Below are positions 50,985 to 59,312 of a DNA stretch of 64,000 nucleotides, piece after piece; the first letter of the stretch is position 1, and the number at the start of each line of letters is the position of its first letter. The stretch is from JARLGU01 sp036504535 (GTDB lineage Bacteria > Armatimonadota > Armatimonadia > Armatimonadales > Capsulimonadaceae). Location of the stretch: positions 227,013-291,012 of the forward strand of contig DASXUY010000014.1 of the NCBI GenBank assembly GCA_036504535.1, given 5' to 3'. A program made the position numbers and the translations under genes. The notes beneath the pieces were generated by a model that was not told the DNA's origin, did not search any database, and saw only the letters and a program-made list of their open reading frames with translations.

Positions 50985-52484
50985 ATGCAAAATGTATCCG
51001 CATCCAAAATGACAAATCGTTTCAGATATCTAGCCAATGCCTCTGACCTTAACTCAGCAGAGGCAGTGCACGGCCCGTCTCGGGTTCTTAACCTCAATGG
51101 TCGGCAGGGCATCAATCCGACAAGCATCCATACGACTATTCAGCTCGCAGGAGGGCATACTCTCAATGAGCCTCGCGGAACCGTTGTTTTGTGGTTTTTC
51201 GCTCTCGAAGATCTGGCTGCCAGCTTCCTCGCGGGCCACATGAAGATCGACAACGAGTTCTTTGCCAGCTATCCGTTTTTGAGCGACTACTCGACGCCTC
51301 GCGATGTAGCGTCGGCCAACTTCAGCTTCGAGTGGAACCGGTTCAACGAGTTCCGAGCCAAGTTCTTCAAAGGCACCATCTATCCCAGTCTTCTCGGCTT
51401 TGCCCCGCCTCAAAAGGCGTGGGTCCAGGCGGTCCCGTTCAATTACTTCCGGCAGCACAAGTGGTATCAGCTAGCGGTTACTTGGGACGACGACGCCAAA
51501 AGCGCATCGTTGTTCGTGAACGGCGTTTTGCTCGGGAAGAGCGACACGTTTAACAAAGACTTCTACCGCGACCAGTGCGGCGACACCCTCTACATGGGGT
51601 GCCCGGCGCTCTGTCACGGTGAGGTCGCATTCTACGATCGCCCGCTCCCCGGCAATCAGCTTTACGAGATCTATCGAGATGGTGCCACCGATTACGACGA
51701 GAGCATTGAGCGCGAATTGCGCCACCATTTCGAGGGAACCGAGCTTGAGGGGTTTTCGTTCATTCCCGGACCGACTTGGAACAAGCAATTTGATGTAGAC
51801 TTCAAAGACCCGGTCGAGCAAATCAAAGAGTTTTATATCCAAGGACAGGAAGACTCGATCAAGCCGACTGGCCATCAAGAGGGGCTCCTGATCGAAACGC
51901 CCGATGTGCCATACGGGACGCCCGATGCTTTTCCAAAGCAGGTCTATATTTGGAGCCATAAGACATTCGAGGGCAATGTATACGTCGAATTCGAATGGAA
52001 AGCACTCAAGCCGAACGGGTTGGCCCTCCTGATGATCCAAGCCACAGGGATGACGCGCGAAGACTTCATGGCCGACTACCCTAAGAAGACATCGGGCATC
52101 ATGCAGACTGTCCACGAAGAAAACGTTCGCAACTATCATTGGGAGTTCTATCGCGAGATGAACGATGTGCGCAATGATGTCGGGACCGCATTCAGCCGCA
52201 AGAACCCCTTCGCCTACCGTATCGGCTTCGGGAGTTCGCCGGAGCCATTTGAAACCAATGTGTGGCACAAGGCGCAGATCGTCCAGCAGGGCGGTAAGAT
52301 TCGCGGGGCCATCGACGGCAAGGTATTACTCGAAATCGACGACGATTCGCGGCACAACTCTGGTTGCGTCCTTAACTCCGGTCACATAGCAATCCGCTGC
52401 ATGGTGCACACGAAGATGGTATTCCGCAATCTTAAGGTCTACACGGAAGCGCCACCATTCACTGTCGTGGAACCGTCTTACTGA
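50985..52484 (+). CDS. LamG/concanavalin-like and DUF1961 domain protein
   Basis: This 499-residue protein has no signal peptide. The N-terminal half (about 25-250) is a LamG-like beta-sandwich (GTVVLWFFALEDLAAS, WYQLAVTWDDDAKSASLFVN, GEVAFYDRPL). The C-terminal half is a DUF1961-type domain (YVEFEWKALKPNGLALLMIQ, GMTREDFMADYPKKTSGIMQ, YRIGFGSSPEPFETNVWHKA). DUF1961 proteins occur with polysaccharide lyases for uronic-acid-containing glycans. GGAAAG lies upstream of the ATG. The heparinase-like gene follows after 16 bp, so the two are one operon under the LacI-type module. Likely a cytoplasmic enzyme or binder of imported oligosaccharide; catalysis is unproven. Confidence 0.8.
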   Translation: MQNVSASKMTNRFRYLANASDLNSAEAVHGPSRVLNLNGRQGINPTSIHTTIQLAGGHTLNEPRGTVVLWFFALEDLAASFLAGHMKIDNEFFASYPFLSDYSTPRDVASANFSFEWNRFNEFRAKFFKGTIYPSLLGFAPPQKAWVQAVPFNYFRQHKWYQLAVTWDDDAKSASLFVNGVLLGKSDTFNKDFYRDQCGDTLYMGCPALCHGEVAFYDRPLPGNQLYEIYRDGATDYDESIERELRHHFEGTELEGFSFIPGPTWNKQFDVDFKDPVEQIKEFYIQGQEDSIKPTGHQEGLLIETPDVPYGTPDAFPKQVYIWSHKTFEGNVYVEFEWKALKPNGLALLMIQATGMTREDFMADYPKKTSGIMQTVHEENVRNYHWEFYREMNDVRNDVGTAFSRKNPFAYRIGFGSSPEPFETNVWHKAQIVQQGGKIRGAIDGKVLLEIDDDSRHNSGCVLNSGHIAIRCMVHTKMVFRNLKVYTEAPPFTVVEPSY

Positions 52485-52500
52485 CGTTCGTGAGCCTACA

Positions 52501-54570
52501 ATGAGCCTGTTTCTTACCAAAACCGAACGTGAGACTCTGAACGAGTTGCCAGCCCACTCGCAAACCTTCGCGCTACTCGAGGCGCTAGTCGGGCGAGTCA
52601 ACGACCGCGCGACATCGCCTGGCCTGAGTGACGGCTCATGCACCAGCCTTTGGTGGCACCATGCTGCGGAGTTTTTAACCGACGCGGCTTTTGTCCATGC
52701 CATTCGTCCAAGCGAGCGCGTCGCGTCGTGGCTACGCTCCAACGGCCTGTCCATAGCACGACGCCCTGCTGCGGACTGGGCTGGCCCGCCGTTCCGTGGC
52801 TACAACGGCGGCGACGCTGTTGGCTCTCTCGAAACCGCGCACCTAACATGGGGGCTTTCTATAGTCATAGATCTGGCACCAGATGTGTTTACAGCGTGCG
52901 AGTACGATGAGATTGCCTCCGTAATCCGATCAAACGGACTAGTGCCGTGTGGCCGGTTTCTCGATACCACGACGTTTTGCCATAACTGGAACCTCGTTCT
53001 GCTTGCCGGTTACGCAGTTGCTGCTGCGGTGCTTGATGACGCCGACGCTCTCTCAAAGGCGACCGCATGGTTTCCGCTCTCTGCCGATCATTTTCAACCC
53101 GACGGTAGTTACGGAGAATCGCTTGGGTACGCGAATTATGCGGCGTATAGCCTCGTTCTTGCCCGCGAAGCGATCACGCGCCACACGTCGACCGTAAACC
53201 TCACGCTTGAGCCGTATGCTCGAATGGTGCAGTGGGAAGCTCAGGCGCTGCTGTATCGCAAGCCACTCGCTGGCTGGGGCGCTGAGTCGCGCTCGCGAAG
53301 CGCGAATTTTGGCGATAGTCCGGCTCTGTTTCGTCCGTCCGGTGACGTTCTCGCGCATATCGCGACTCATGCCCGTGAATCGATGCCAGTGGAGGCGGGG
53401 CTTGCTCGGTGGCTGCTCGACACGCTCTACTTTCCCGCGAACGAGCCGCCACCGCACGACCTGGCATCGTTCGGCTTTCTTCCCGGCTTCGGTTTTCTCA
53501 CAGTGGTCAACCTGCCAAAGGCAGCCGAACCGTTGTCACCAGCCGCAGCAGCTTCACCGACGCTGCAGGCGTTCTCGTGCGGCGACGTCTATGCCCGCGA
53601 CGCTTGGAACGGTCGTACAATTCTCGCAATGCGGACGCCATCGGAACCGCGCCACGCTACAGCACATAGTCACGGCGATATAAACAGCTTCATACTTGCG
53701 CATCGCAACGAGCGCTTGTTGCTTGACCCAGGGCATAGTTGCTACCGCAATATCATTCATGAGTTGGAAGCTTCAACGGCTACTCACAGCACGTGCACTT
53801 TCGAGACCCCGGCTACCGCAATACCACCGTCGGTGAAACTGACCCAGCGAGGTGGCATAAATCGGCCCATTATCAGAGACGGCGCGTCTGTACGAGGCGG
53901 GGCGGCGATTGATCTCGGTGGTAGACGGCTGTTTGCGGGGCAGATTGGTGCACTGTCGGCGGTTGTTTCCGAAGGCGCTCCACTGTACGGTCCGCCGATT
54001 CGCTCATTTACTCGCACTTGGCTCCTCTGCGGCGAGAACGCGCTGTTCATCATTGACAAGATCGAAGCCGACGTTCCAATTACGACGACCTGGAACTGGC
54101 TGTTTAATAATCGGGACGGACAGCTAGACATCGACTACCAGTCGCAGCCAAGGTTAATCGCTCGTCGCGGCGATGCCGGTCTATTGATGTCGACTTCATG
54201 TGCAGCAGTAAGATCAGGACCAATTTATGGTTATGTGCATGACTGCTATCACCCCTTGCCTGGTCAACTGGGCGAGGGGGCTCCTGGGTCCGGAATTTTG
54301 ATGCGATGGACCGAATTGGAGCCTGCGCGTTCTCGAATGGTCGTGCACAGCCTATGCTTTGACTCACGTGCGGCAATCAGTGCCTGGAAAGTCGTATCAG
54401 ACAGTGGCAAGCATTCCATTCTGGGCCCCGGCAGCAAAGAGTGTTGGACCGTATCTTTTGACAACGATAAGAACAGTGTCGAGTGCAGTGAGCACCTTAG
54501 CGGCTGTTTCTACAGCCTTGCCAAATCTCTCGAGGGCGAGATAAGCTTGACGCGGACGGGTAACCGGTGA
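52501..54570 (+). CDS. Heparinase II/III-like polysaccharide lyase
   Basis: This 689-residue protein has an N-terminal alpha/alpha toroid (DTTTFCHNWNLVLLAGYAVA, with FQPDGSYGESLGYANYAAYS and its candidate Tyr) and a C-terminal beta-sandwich typical of Hepar_II_III proteins (ATAHSHGDINSFILAHRNER, LLLDPGHSCYR; His-rich site). It has no signal peptide, unlike many secreted lyases, so it probably cleaves oligosaccharides inside the cell. It would beta-eliminate a uronic-acid glycan (alginate, heparin-like or ulvan-like; not distinguishable). It is cotranscribed with the DUF1961 protein and regulated by the LacI gene that follows. Confidence 0.85.
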   Translation: MSLFLTKTERETLNELPAHSQTFALLEALVGRVNDRATSPGLSDGSCTSLWWHHAAEFLTDAAFVHAIRPSERVASWLRSNGLSIARRPAADWAGPPFRGYNGGDAVGSLETAHLTWGLSIVIDLAPDVFTACEYDEIASVIRSNGLVPCGRFLDTTTFCHNWNLVLLAGYAVAAAVLDDADALSKATAWFPLSADHFQPDGSYGESLGYANYAAYSLVLAREAITRHTSTVNLTLEPYARMVQWEAQALLYRKPLAGWGAESRSRSANFGDSPALFRPSGDVLAHIATHARESMPVEAGLARWLLDTLYFPANEPPPHDLASFGFLPGFGFLTVVNLPKAAEPLSPAAAASPTLQAFSCGDVYARDAWNGRTILAMRTPSEPRHATAHSHGDINSFILAHRNERLLLDPGHSCYRNIIHELEASTATHSTCTFETPATAIPPSVKLTQRGGINRPIIRDGASVRGGAAIDLGGRRLFAGQIGALSAVVSEGAPLYGPPIRSFTRTWLLCGENALFIIDKIEADVPITTTWNWLFNNRDGQLDIDYQSQPRLIARRGDAGLLMSTSCAAVRSGPIYGYVHDCYHPLPGQLGEGAPGSGILMRWTELEPARSRMVVHSLCFDSRAAISAWKVVSDSGKHSILGPGSKECWTVSFDNDKNSVECSEHLSGCFYSLAKSLEGEISLTRTGNR

Positions 54571-54607
54571 AGCAGCGGCATGTCAGGTAAATATTTTCGA
54601 ATCACTA

Positions 54608-54718
54608 TTGACACCGCGCGCGGCGCATGATAGACTGACATATCGATTGATTTAACGACAGGTCAGATAAATATTTCATAGTTCCAAATCTGACCTAACA
54701 TTAGGTTTACAGTACAAT
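54608..54718 (+). promoter_or_regulatory. Promoter/operator module copy 2, upstream of lacI-type gene
   Basis: TTGACA (54608-54613)-N17-TAGACT (54631-54636), then ATTGATTTAACGACAGGTCA (54646-54665) and ACCTAA-CA-TTAGGT (54693-54706). A second -10 (TACAAT 54713-54718) has CTGACC (54690-54695) 17 bp upstream, so the palindrome falls between -35 and -10. The ATG follows 7 nt after TACAAT, giving a possible leaderless mRNA. This suggests autorepression. Confidence 0.78.
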
Positions 54719-54724
54719 AGCCCA

Positions 54725-55771
54725 ATGGCAAACGAACGACGAATAACACTTACCGAGATTGCTCGGCGGTCAGGAACCAGCCCAATGGCCGTATCCGTGG
54801 TGCTGAATGGAGCTCGCTCCAATACGCGAGTTTCCGAGGCAACCCGGACCCGCATCATGGATGTCGCATCCGGCCTCAACTATTCGCCCAATGCCATGGC
54901 GCAAAGCTTAAAACGGCAGAAAACGAATACTCTTGGTGTTCTTTTTGGCTGGGCCGGTAGAACCGCTCTCAACAATATATTCTCGATGGTCCTGCTGGAT
55001 GGCATCGTCGCCGGAGCTTCGACCGCGGGCTATCAGATCTTGCTCTATACTCAGCGCTGGGAAAACGCTGCTGTGTCGTCAAGCAAATTCTCGGACTGGA
55101 GAACCGATGGAGTTATTCTGATATCGCCCAACGAACACTCAGATGTCGTCTCGGGCCTGTCTGATCTTGGAGTACCCGTGGTCGTGTTGTCATCGTTCAC
55201 GGACGTGCCTGGGATCCCGTTCATCGACGTCGACAACCGTCGTGGCGTCAAGCTAGCGCTTGATCACCTATGGGAGCTCGGGCACCGGCGAATCGCCTGC
55301 CTTGGTCATACAAGAGTTCGATTCAACATGCGCGAGCGGTTTGACGCTTACCGTGAATGGATGGCCGATCATGAGATGCCGATCAATAGTCGCTTGGTCG
55401 TCGATGGACTTGACGTCATCCCGCCTGCCGAGCAAGCGGAACGGATTTCAGAACTGCTGAAAATGTACGAAGCGCCAACTGCTGTGTTCGCGTTTACGGA
55501 TGACCTTGCGACTGTTGCTATCGATGTTGCACATTCGCTTGGCCTAACGGTACCCGGCGACCTCTCTGTCGTGGGCTTCGATGACGCACTCGGCCGGTCG
55601 CTCACTGTCCCGAAGCTAACAACGATACGCCAGCCGCTGACCGCCATGGGCGAAGAAGCAGCCCGCATACTTGTCGAGCAGATCGCTAATAAGGGTGCGC
55701 GTGAGGGTGATCCCGATAAGCATATCATCGCTCCAACATTGATCGTTCGAGAATCGACAGCCAGCGTCTAG
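54725..55771 (+). CDS. LacI family transcriptional regulator
   Basis: This 348-residue protein has the LacI-type N-terminal HTH (ITLTEIARRSGTSPMAVSVV), a hinge helix (YSPNAMAQSLKR) and a periplasmic-binding-protein-like sensor (NTLGVLFGWAGR, VSTEC-free C-terminal LSVVGFDDALGRSLTVPKLT). The gene is preceded by the same palindrome (ACCTAA-CA-TTAGGT) found at the lyase operon promoter, so it most likely represses both itself and the lyase genes until a sugar ligand binds. The ligand is not known. Confidence 0.93.
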   Translation: MANERRITLTEIARRSGTSPMAVSVVLNGARSNTRVSEATRTRIMDVASGLNYSPNAMAQSLKRQKTNTLGVLFGWAGRTALNNIFSMVLLDGIVAGASTAGYQILLYTQRWENAAVSSSKFSDWRTDGVILISPNEHSDVVSGLSDLGVPVVVLSSFTDVPGIPFIDVDNRRGVKLALDHLWELGHRRIACLGHTRVRFNMRERFDAYREWMADHEMPINSRLVVDGLDVIPPAEQAERISELLKMYEAPTAVFAFTDDLATVAIDVAHSLGLTVPGDLSVVGFDDALGRSLTVPKLTTIRQPLTAMGEEAARILVEQIANKGAREGDPDKHIIAPTLIVRESTASV

Positions 55772-55958
55772 TTGGGCAGTGGGCGAGAACCTGCCTAAAG
55801 ACGGCCTGTTACATTAAATGGAACCGTAGAGGATTCTGAAAGTTCACTACTACAGAACTGGTTGACGCTGCTCACGTATCAAATGCAACGATAGCAATTT
55901 TGATGGCGTCTTTTGAGCGGCACATGAAGATTATGATGAAAGCTAGGCAAGTAACACG

Positions 55959-57842
55959 ATGAACCGATTTGCTACGTATGTCGCCGCCATCGCGGCACTC
56001 TCTGCTCCCTGCCATGCGGGCTCGCTCTACTCAAACGACTTCAACTCGCCGCGCACAGCTGCCAGTGAACCGTGGGCGGCGGAAGCCTCGGATACGTCTG
56101 TTAAGAGCAGCGTGTCGTTTGGCCCTGTCGGCACAGTTGATGGCGAAGGGAGCACGACATCGTCCGATGGAGTCCAGTTCCAGGTAACGCCTGCCGCAAA
56201 GTCGGCCCGCTGGACTGCGACTGCGATCAGTGGCAAGTTCCCGGTCAAGACCACCGAAACCGACCAGGGCAAGCTCACACTTGGATTCATGTTATTGGCA
56301 TCGGAAGGACGTCCCGTGATCGTCAGCATCGCGTCGTTGGCCGCCGACGGCAAGCGATCGGGAGGATTAGAGACGACGATCTACCCAGCGGCTCCGAACT
56401 TCTATCAGCGGTACTCGCTTGACCTATCCACGATGCGTCCAGCAGGCAAGGGCGCATTCAAGCCCACAGATCCGTTTATTCGCATATCCTTCACAGTCGA
56501 CAGTGCCGCGTGGACTGGCAATACAGTCAACCTACAAATCGACAACGTCAGCTACGCAAGCCCTGCCTTTTATGTCAGCCCAACGGGCAGCGACACGAAC
56601 GATGGCCGAACCGAAAAAACAGCTCTGGCCGATCCGCAGAAGGCTGTAGACCTGGCCCAACCGGGAGACATCATTCTCATCGCTGATGGGACTTATCATC
56701 GCGGCGCCAAGTCGTCGAAGCAGAACGGTGTCATCGGGTTTGTTCGTCCGGGTACACCATCAGCATGGATCGTCGTGAAAAACTATCCCGGCCAACACCC
56801 GACGCTGAACTCCGACGGATGGCACGCAATCAAGTTCGGTATCGGCACTAGCCAAACCCGCTATACGGGGCCGGGAATTGCATACATCGAGGTGCGTGGG
56901 ATGCATGTCCTTGGGAACGCGCTTGAAACCAAGGAAAAGTTCCCTGACGACATAGGCAAAGCCCTGCCCAGCTCCAACGGTAACGGGATTAGCGGCGATG
57001 GTCGGTACGACACCCATATCCCGCACCATATCCGTATCGCTGACAGCATTGTCGAGCACTGCTGCGGTGCCGGGATCAACTTCCTGCAATGCGATTGGAC
57101 CACTGTAGAAAACAACATATCGCGTGACAACTGCTGGTGGATGAAGTACGCGGGGTCGGGCATTTCCTTCTTCACGACCGCCAACTTCGATAACGTCGAC
57201 AATGTCTACAAGGACCTCATACGCAACAACGTATCCAGCGGCAACCGGTGCTTCACTCCCTGGGGTGTCGTAAAGCGAATTTCCGACGGTAACGGGATTA
57301 TCATTGACAGCAACTGGGAACCGGCAAAAAACGAAGCGCACCTTGGGCGGACCCTTGTGCAGAACAACTTGACTTTCAACAATGGCGGTTCCGGCATTCA
57401 CTCATTCCACAGCCATCGCGTCGATATCGTCAACAACACAGCCTACCTGAACGGCGTTTCGCCCGAACTGAACTGGGGGCAGATATTCGTTCAGATGAGC
57501 GATGACACTCTCATAGCGAATAACATCCTCGTTTCTAAGCCAGGGCAGCCGATTAATACGGTGGGCCAATGGAGTGGCGATCAGAAAAGCACTAATGTTG
57601 TACGATCAAATAACGTGTACTTTGGCGGAATAGCACCTAAGCTTATGGGCGACAAGGATGTTGTAGCTGATCCTCTCTTCGTTAACCCATCAGCGGATCC
57701 AGCCGTCGCGGATTTTCATCTCAAGCCAGGCAGCCCTGCAATTGGCGCTGGTACTCTCGGCGTTCTCGTTCCATGGCTCGATTTAGACGGAAAGCCACGA
57801 GTATCAACCGGCCGACCTGATATCGGCTGCTATCAAAAATGA
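55959..57842 (+). CDS. Secreted right-handed beta-helix protein (pectate lyase-like)
   Basis: This 627-residue protein has a signal peptide (MNRFATYVAAIAALSAPCHA). A beta-sandwich/carbohydrate-binding-like region (about 25-200; LYSNDFNSPRTAASEPWAAE) precedes a DUF1565-type entry FYVSPTGSDTNDGR, then parallel beta-helix repeats (IRIADSIVEHCCGAGINFLQ, VQNNLTFNNGGSGIHSFHSH, TLIANNILVS). Such proteins cleave or bind polysaccharides. A C-terminal GSPAIGAG/DIGCYQ ending fits the 'choice-of-anchor Q' group. It follows the LacI gene and probably belongs to the same glycan locus, though no operator copy was found in its 187-bp upstream gap. Confidence 0.83.
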   Translation: MNRFATYVAAIAALSAPCHAGSLYSNDFNSPRTAASEPWAAEASDTSVKSSVSFGPVGTVDGEGSTTSSDGVQFQVTPAAKSARWTATAISGKFPVKTTETDQGKLTLGFMLLASEGRPVIVSIASLAADGKRSGGLETTIYPAAPNFYQRYSLDLSTMRPAGKGAFKPTDPFIRISFTVDSAAWTGNTVNLQIDNVSYASPAFYVSPTGSDTNDGRTEKTALADPQKAVDLAQPGDIILIADGTYHRGAKSSKQNGVIGFVRPGTPSAWIVVKNYPGQHPTLNSDGWHAIKFGIGTSQTRYTGPGIAYIEVRGMHVLGNALETKEKFPDDIGKALPSSNGNGISGDGRYDTHIPHHIRIADSIVEHCCGAGINFLQCDWTTVENNISRDNCWWMKYAGSGISFFTTANFDNVDNVYKDLIRNNVSSGNRCFTPWGVVKRISDGNGIIIDSNWEPAKNEAHLGRTLVQNNLTFNNGGSGIHSFHSHRVDIVNNTAYLNGVSPELNWGQIFVQMSDDTLIANNILVSKPGQPINTVGQWSGDQKSTNVVRSNNVYFGGIAPKLMGDKDVVADPLFVNPSADPAVADFHLKPGSPAIGAGTLGVLVPWLDLDGKPRVSTGRPDIGCYQK

Positions 57843-57928
57843 TTGCACACCTGGACCGATTTCGCAGTATTAAGCCACGAAGATTGGGCAAGACCAACAG
57901 GCTATCGCAAGCCAGAACAGGATAAGTC

Positions 57929-58747
57929 ATGAAATCGACACGCGGATTTACTTTAATTGAGCTTCTCGTCGTTATAGCCATCATAAGCATCCTCGCAGCT
58001 GTACTTTTCCCAGTGTTCGCGACAGCACGGGAAAAAGCGCGGCAGACAACCTGTGCCGCGAACGAAAAGCAGCTGGGCTTGGGCTTTGCTCAATATTGCC
58101 AAGACTATGATGAGGTGATGCCAACAGCGAATGCCAACCCAAATGCGGGAAGCTCCTATAACACAAGTTGGGTCAACCTGATCGGACCCTATGCAACGAA
58201 AACGACGATGTTTTCGGTGTCGAACTTTGCTAGCATCTACCAATGCCCCGACGATACAATCGCACGCTCAGGAGGCAAACTGGCGCAAACCTACGCCATC
58301 TCAGCTGACTGTGGCGTACAAGGCGACCCTATCGGCGTCGCGGCAACATGTAACCAGAGTGGCGATGATAGGTTCGTCAACGGACAGGCCTATGGTGCGA
58401 TAGTTGTTTCAGACGACGGATTGGTCAACTATCGGCCAGGCAAACAAATATCTACCTTCGTCGCCCCATCGACGCTCATTATTGTCGCCGAAGACCCCGG
58501 CGACGCAGTTAATTATCTCGGGAGCAACCACGGCTACGTCGCGTCACCGTCGGCGCAATATCCGGCAGGCATCTCACCCTTCCATTCCGGCGGCTCCAAC
58601 TACCTATTCGCCGACTATCACGTGAAGTGGCTTCTGCCAACGCAAACGTATACAACACCGGGTGCCACTTGGACAAAGAGCACACGCGCCAACTCTTGCG
58701 CACTGACTGCGCCGTGCGGCTATTGGACAAACCGGACCGACGACTAA
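57929..58747 (+). CDS. DUF1559 pseudopilin-like protein (type II N-methylation signal)
   Basis: This 272-residue protein begins KSTRGFTLIELLVVIAIISI, the class III/prepilin peptidase site (cleavage before F) with the N-terminal helix. The typical motif follows (FATAREKARQTTCAANEKQL, GLGFAQYCQDYDE), and a C-terminal H-x9-DG type segment (HSGGSNYLFADYHVKWLLP; the usual DG is DY here). These exported proteins are expanded in Planctomycetes and Armatimonadetes; roles in pseudopili or surface glycan handling are proposed. A strong terminator follows. Confidence 0.9.
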   Translation: MKSTRGFTLIELLVVIAIISILAAVLFPVFATAREKARQTTCAANEKQLGLGFAQYCQDYDEVMPTANANPNAGSSYNTSWVNLIGPYATKTTMFSVSNFASIYQCPDDTIARSGGKLAQTYAISADCGVQGDPIGVAATCNQSGDDRFVNGQAYGAIVVSDDGLVNYRPGKQISTFVAPSTLIIVAEDPGDAVNYLGSNHGYVASPSAQYPAGISPFHSGGSNYLFADYHVKWLLPTQTYTTPGATWTKSTRANSCALTAPCGYWTNRTDD

Positions 58748-58761
58748 GCGTAGATGTGATG

Positions 58762-58806
58762 CCCCCGTACCAGCCTTTCGACAAGGCCGATGCGGGGACT
58801 TTTTTT
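58762..58806 (+). terminator. Intrinsic terminator
   Basis: CCCCG (58763-58767) pairs with CGGGG (58793-58797), with an inner GCCTT/AAGGC stem, followed by a T-run (ACTTTTTTT) ending near 58806. Confidence 0.85.
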
Positions 58807-58862
58807 GCGTAAATCACTACAGGTCTAGAGTCCGCCAATAAATCAATAGAGAAACCTGTTGA

Positions 58863-59273
58863 TTATATGCTCCAAATGAGGACCGGGTCTTTTAGCCTAG
58901 TATGAGGCCGTCCTAGGTTTGTGGGAACGCTCAATTCGTGGTCCATTTGTCCGTACGCTGAATGTGGGCGGAGGATCTGAGCCGCAGGGCCATCTGCCAG
59001 ATATGGTTCAAATGAGAACACACCAAGCAAGCGCAGCCCTATCTCGACTTGGCACATCAAGTGCCTAATACCCCCCGTTATAGCCTGCTCATTCGAGCTC
59101 GCGGTCAGTAATTTACCTCTTCCGGCAAGGACAGAAACCGGCCATGATTTCATCTTCGCATAGTCTCGACAACGTTGCTCCTGGTTGCCAAGAGAGTAGT
59201 GGTCGTCCGTGCCCTGCTCGCGCGTCGAAACCCGGCAGTAAACAAACCCGCACATCGCCTGATTGGTAGTCAT
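58863..59273 (-). pseudogene. Truncated serine recombinase (resolvase/invertase) remnant
   Basis: The minus-strand frame starts TTNQAMCGFVYCRVSTREQG, then TDDHYSLGNQEQRCRDYAK. This holds the N-terminal Resolvase domain with the catalytic serine in YCRVSTREQ. After about 45 residues (to about 59140) homology stops and the frame runs into unrelated sequence, so the catalytic Arg region and the DNA-binding part are missing. It is a scar of a mobile element. No matching partner fragment was seen in the window. Confidence 0.7.
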
Positions 59274-59312
59274 CCCCTCAGTATAGCGATCTGTATTGCA
59301 AATAGATGCGTC

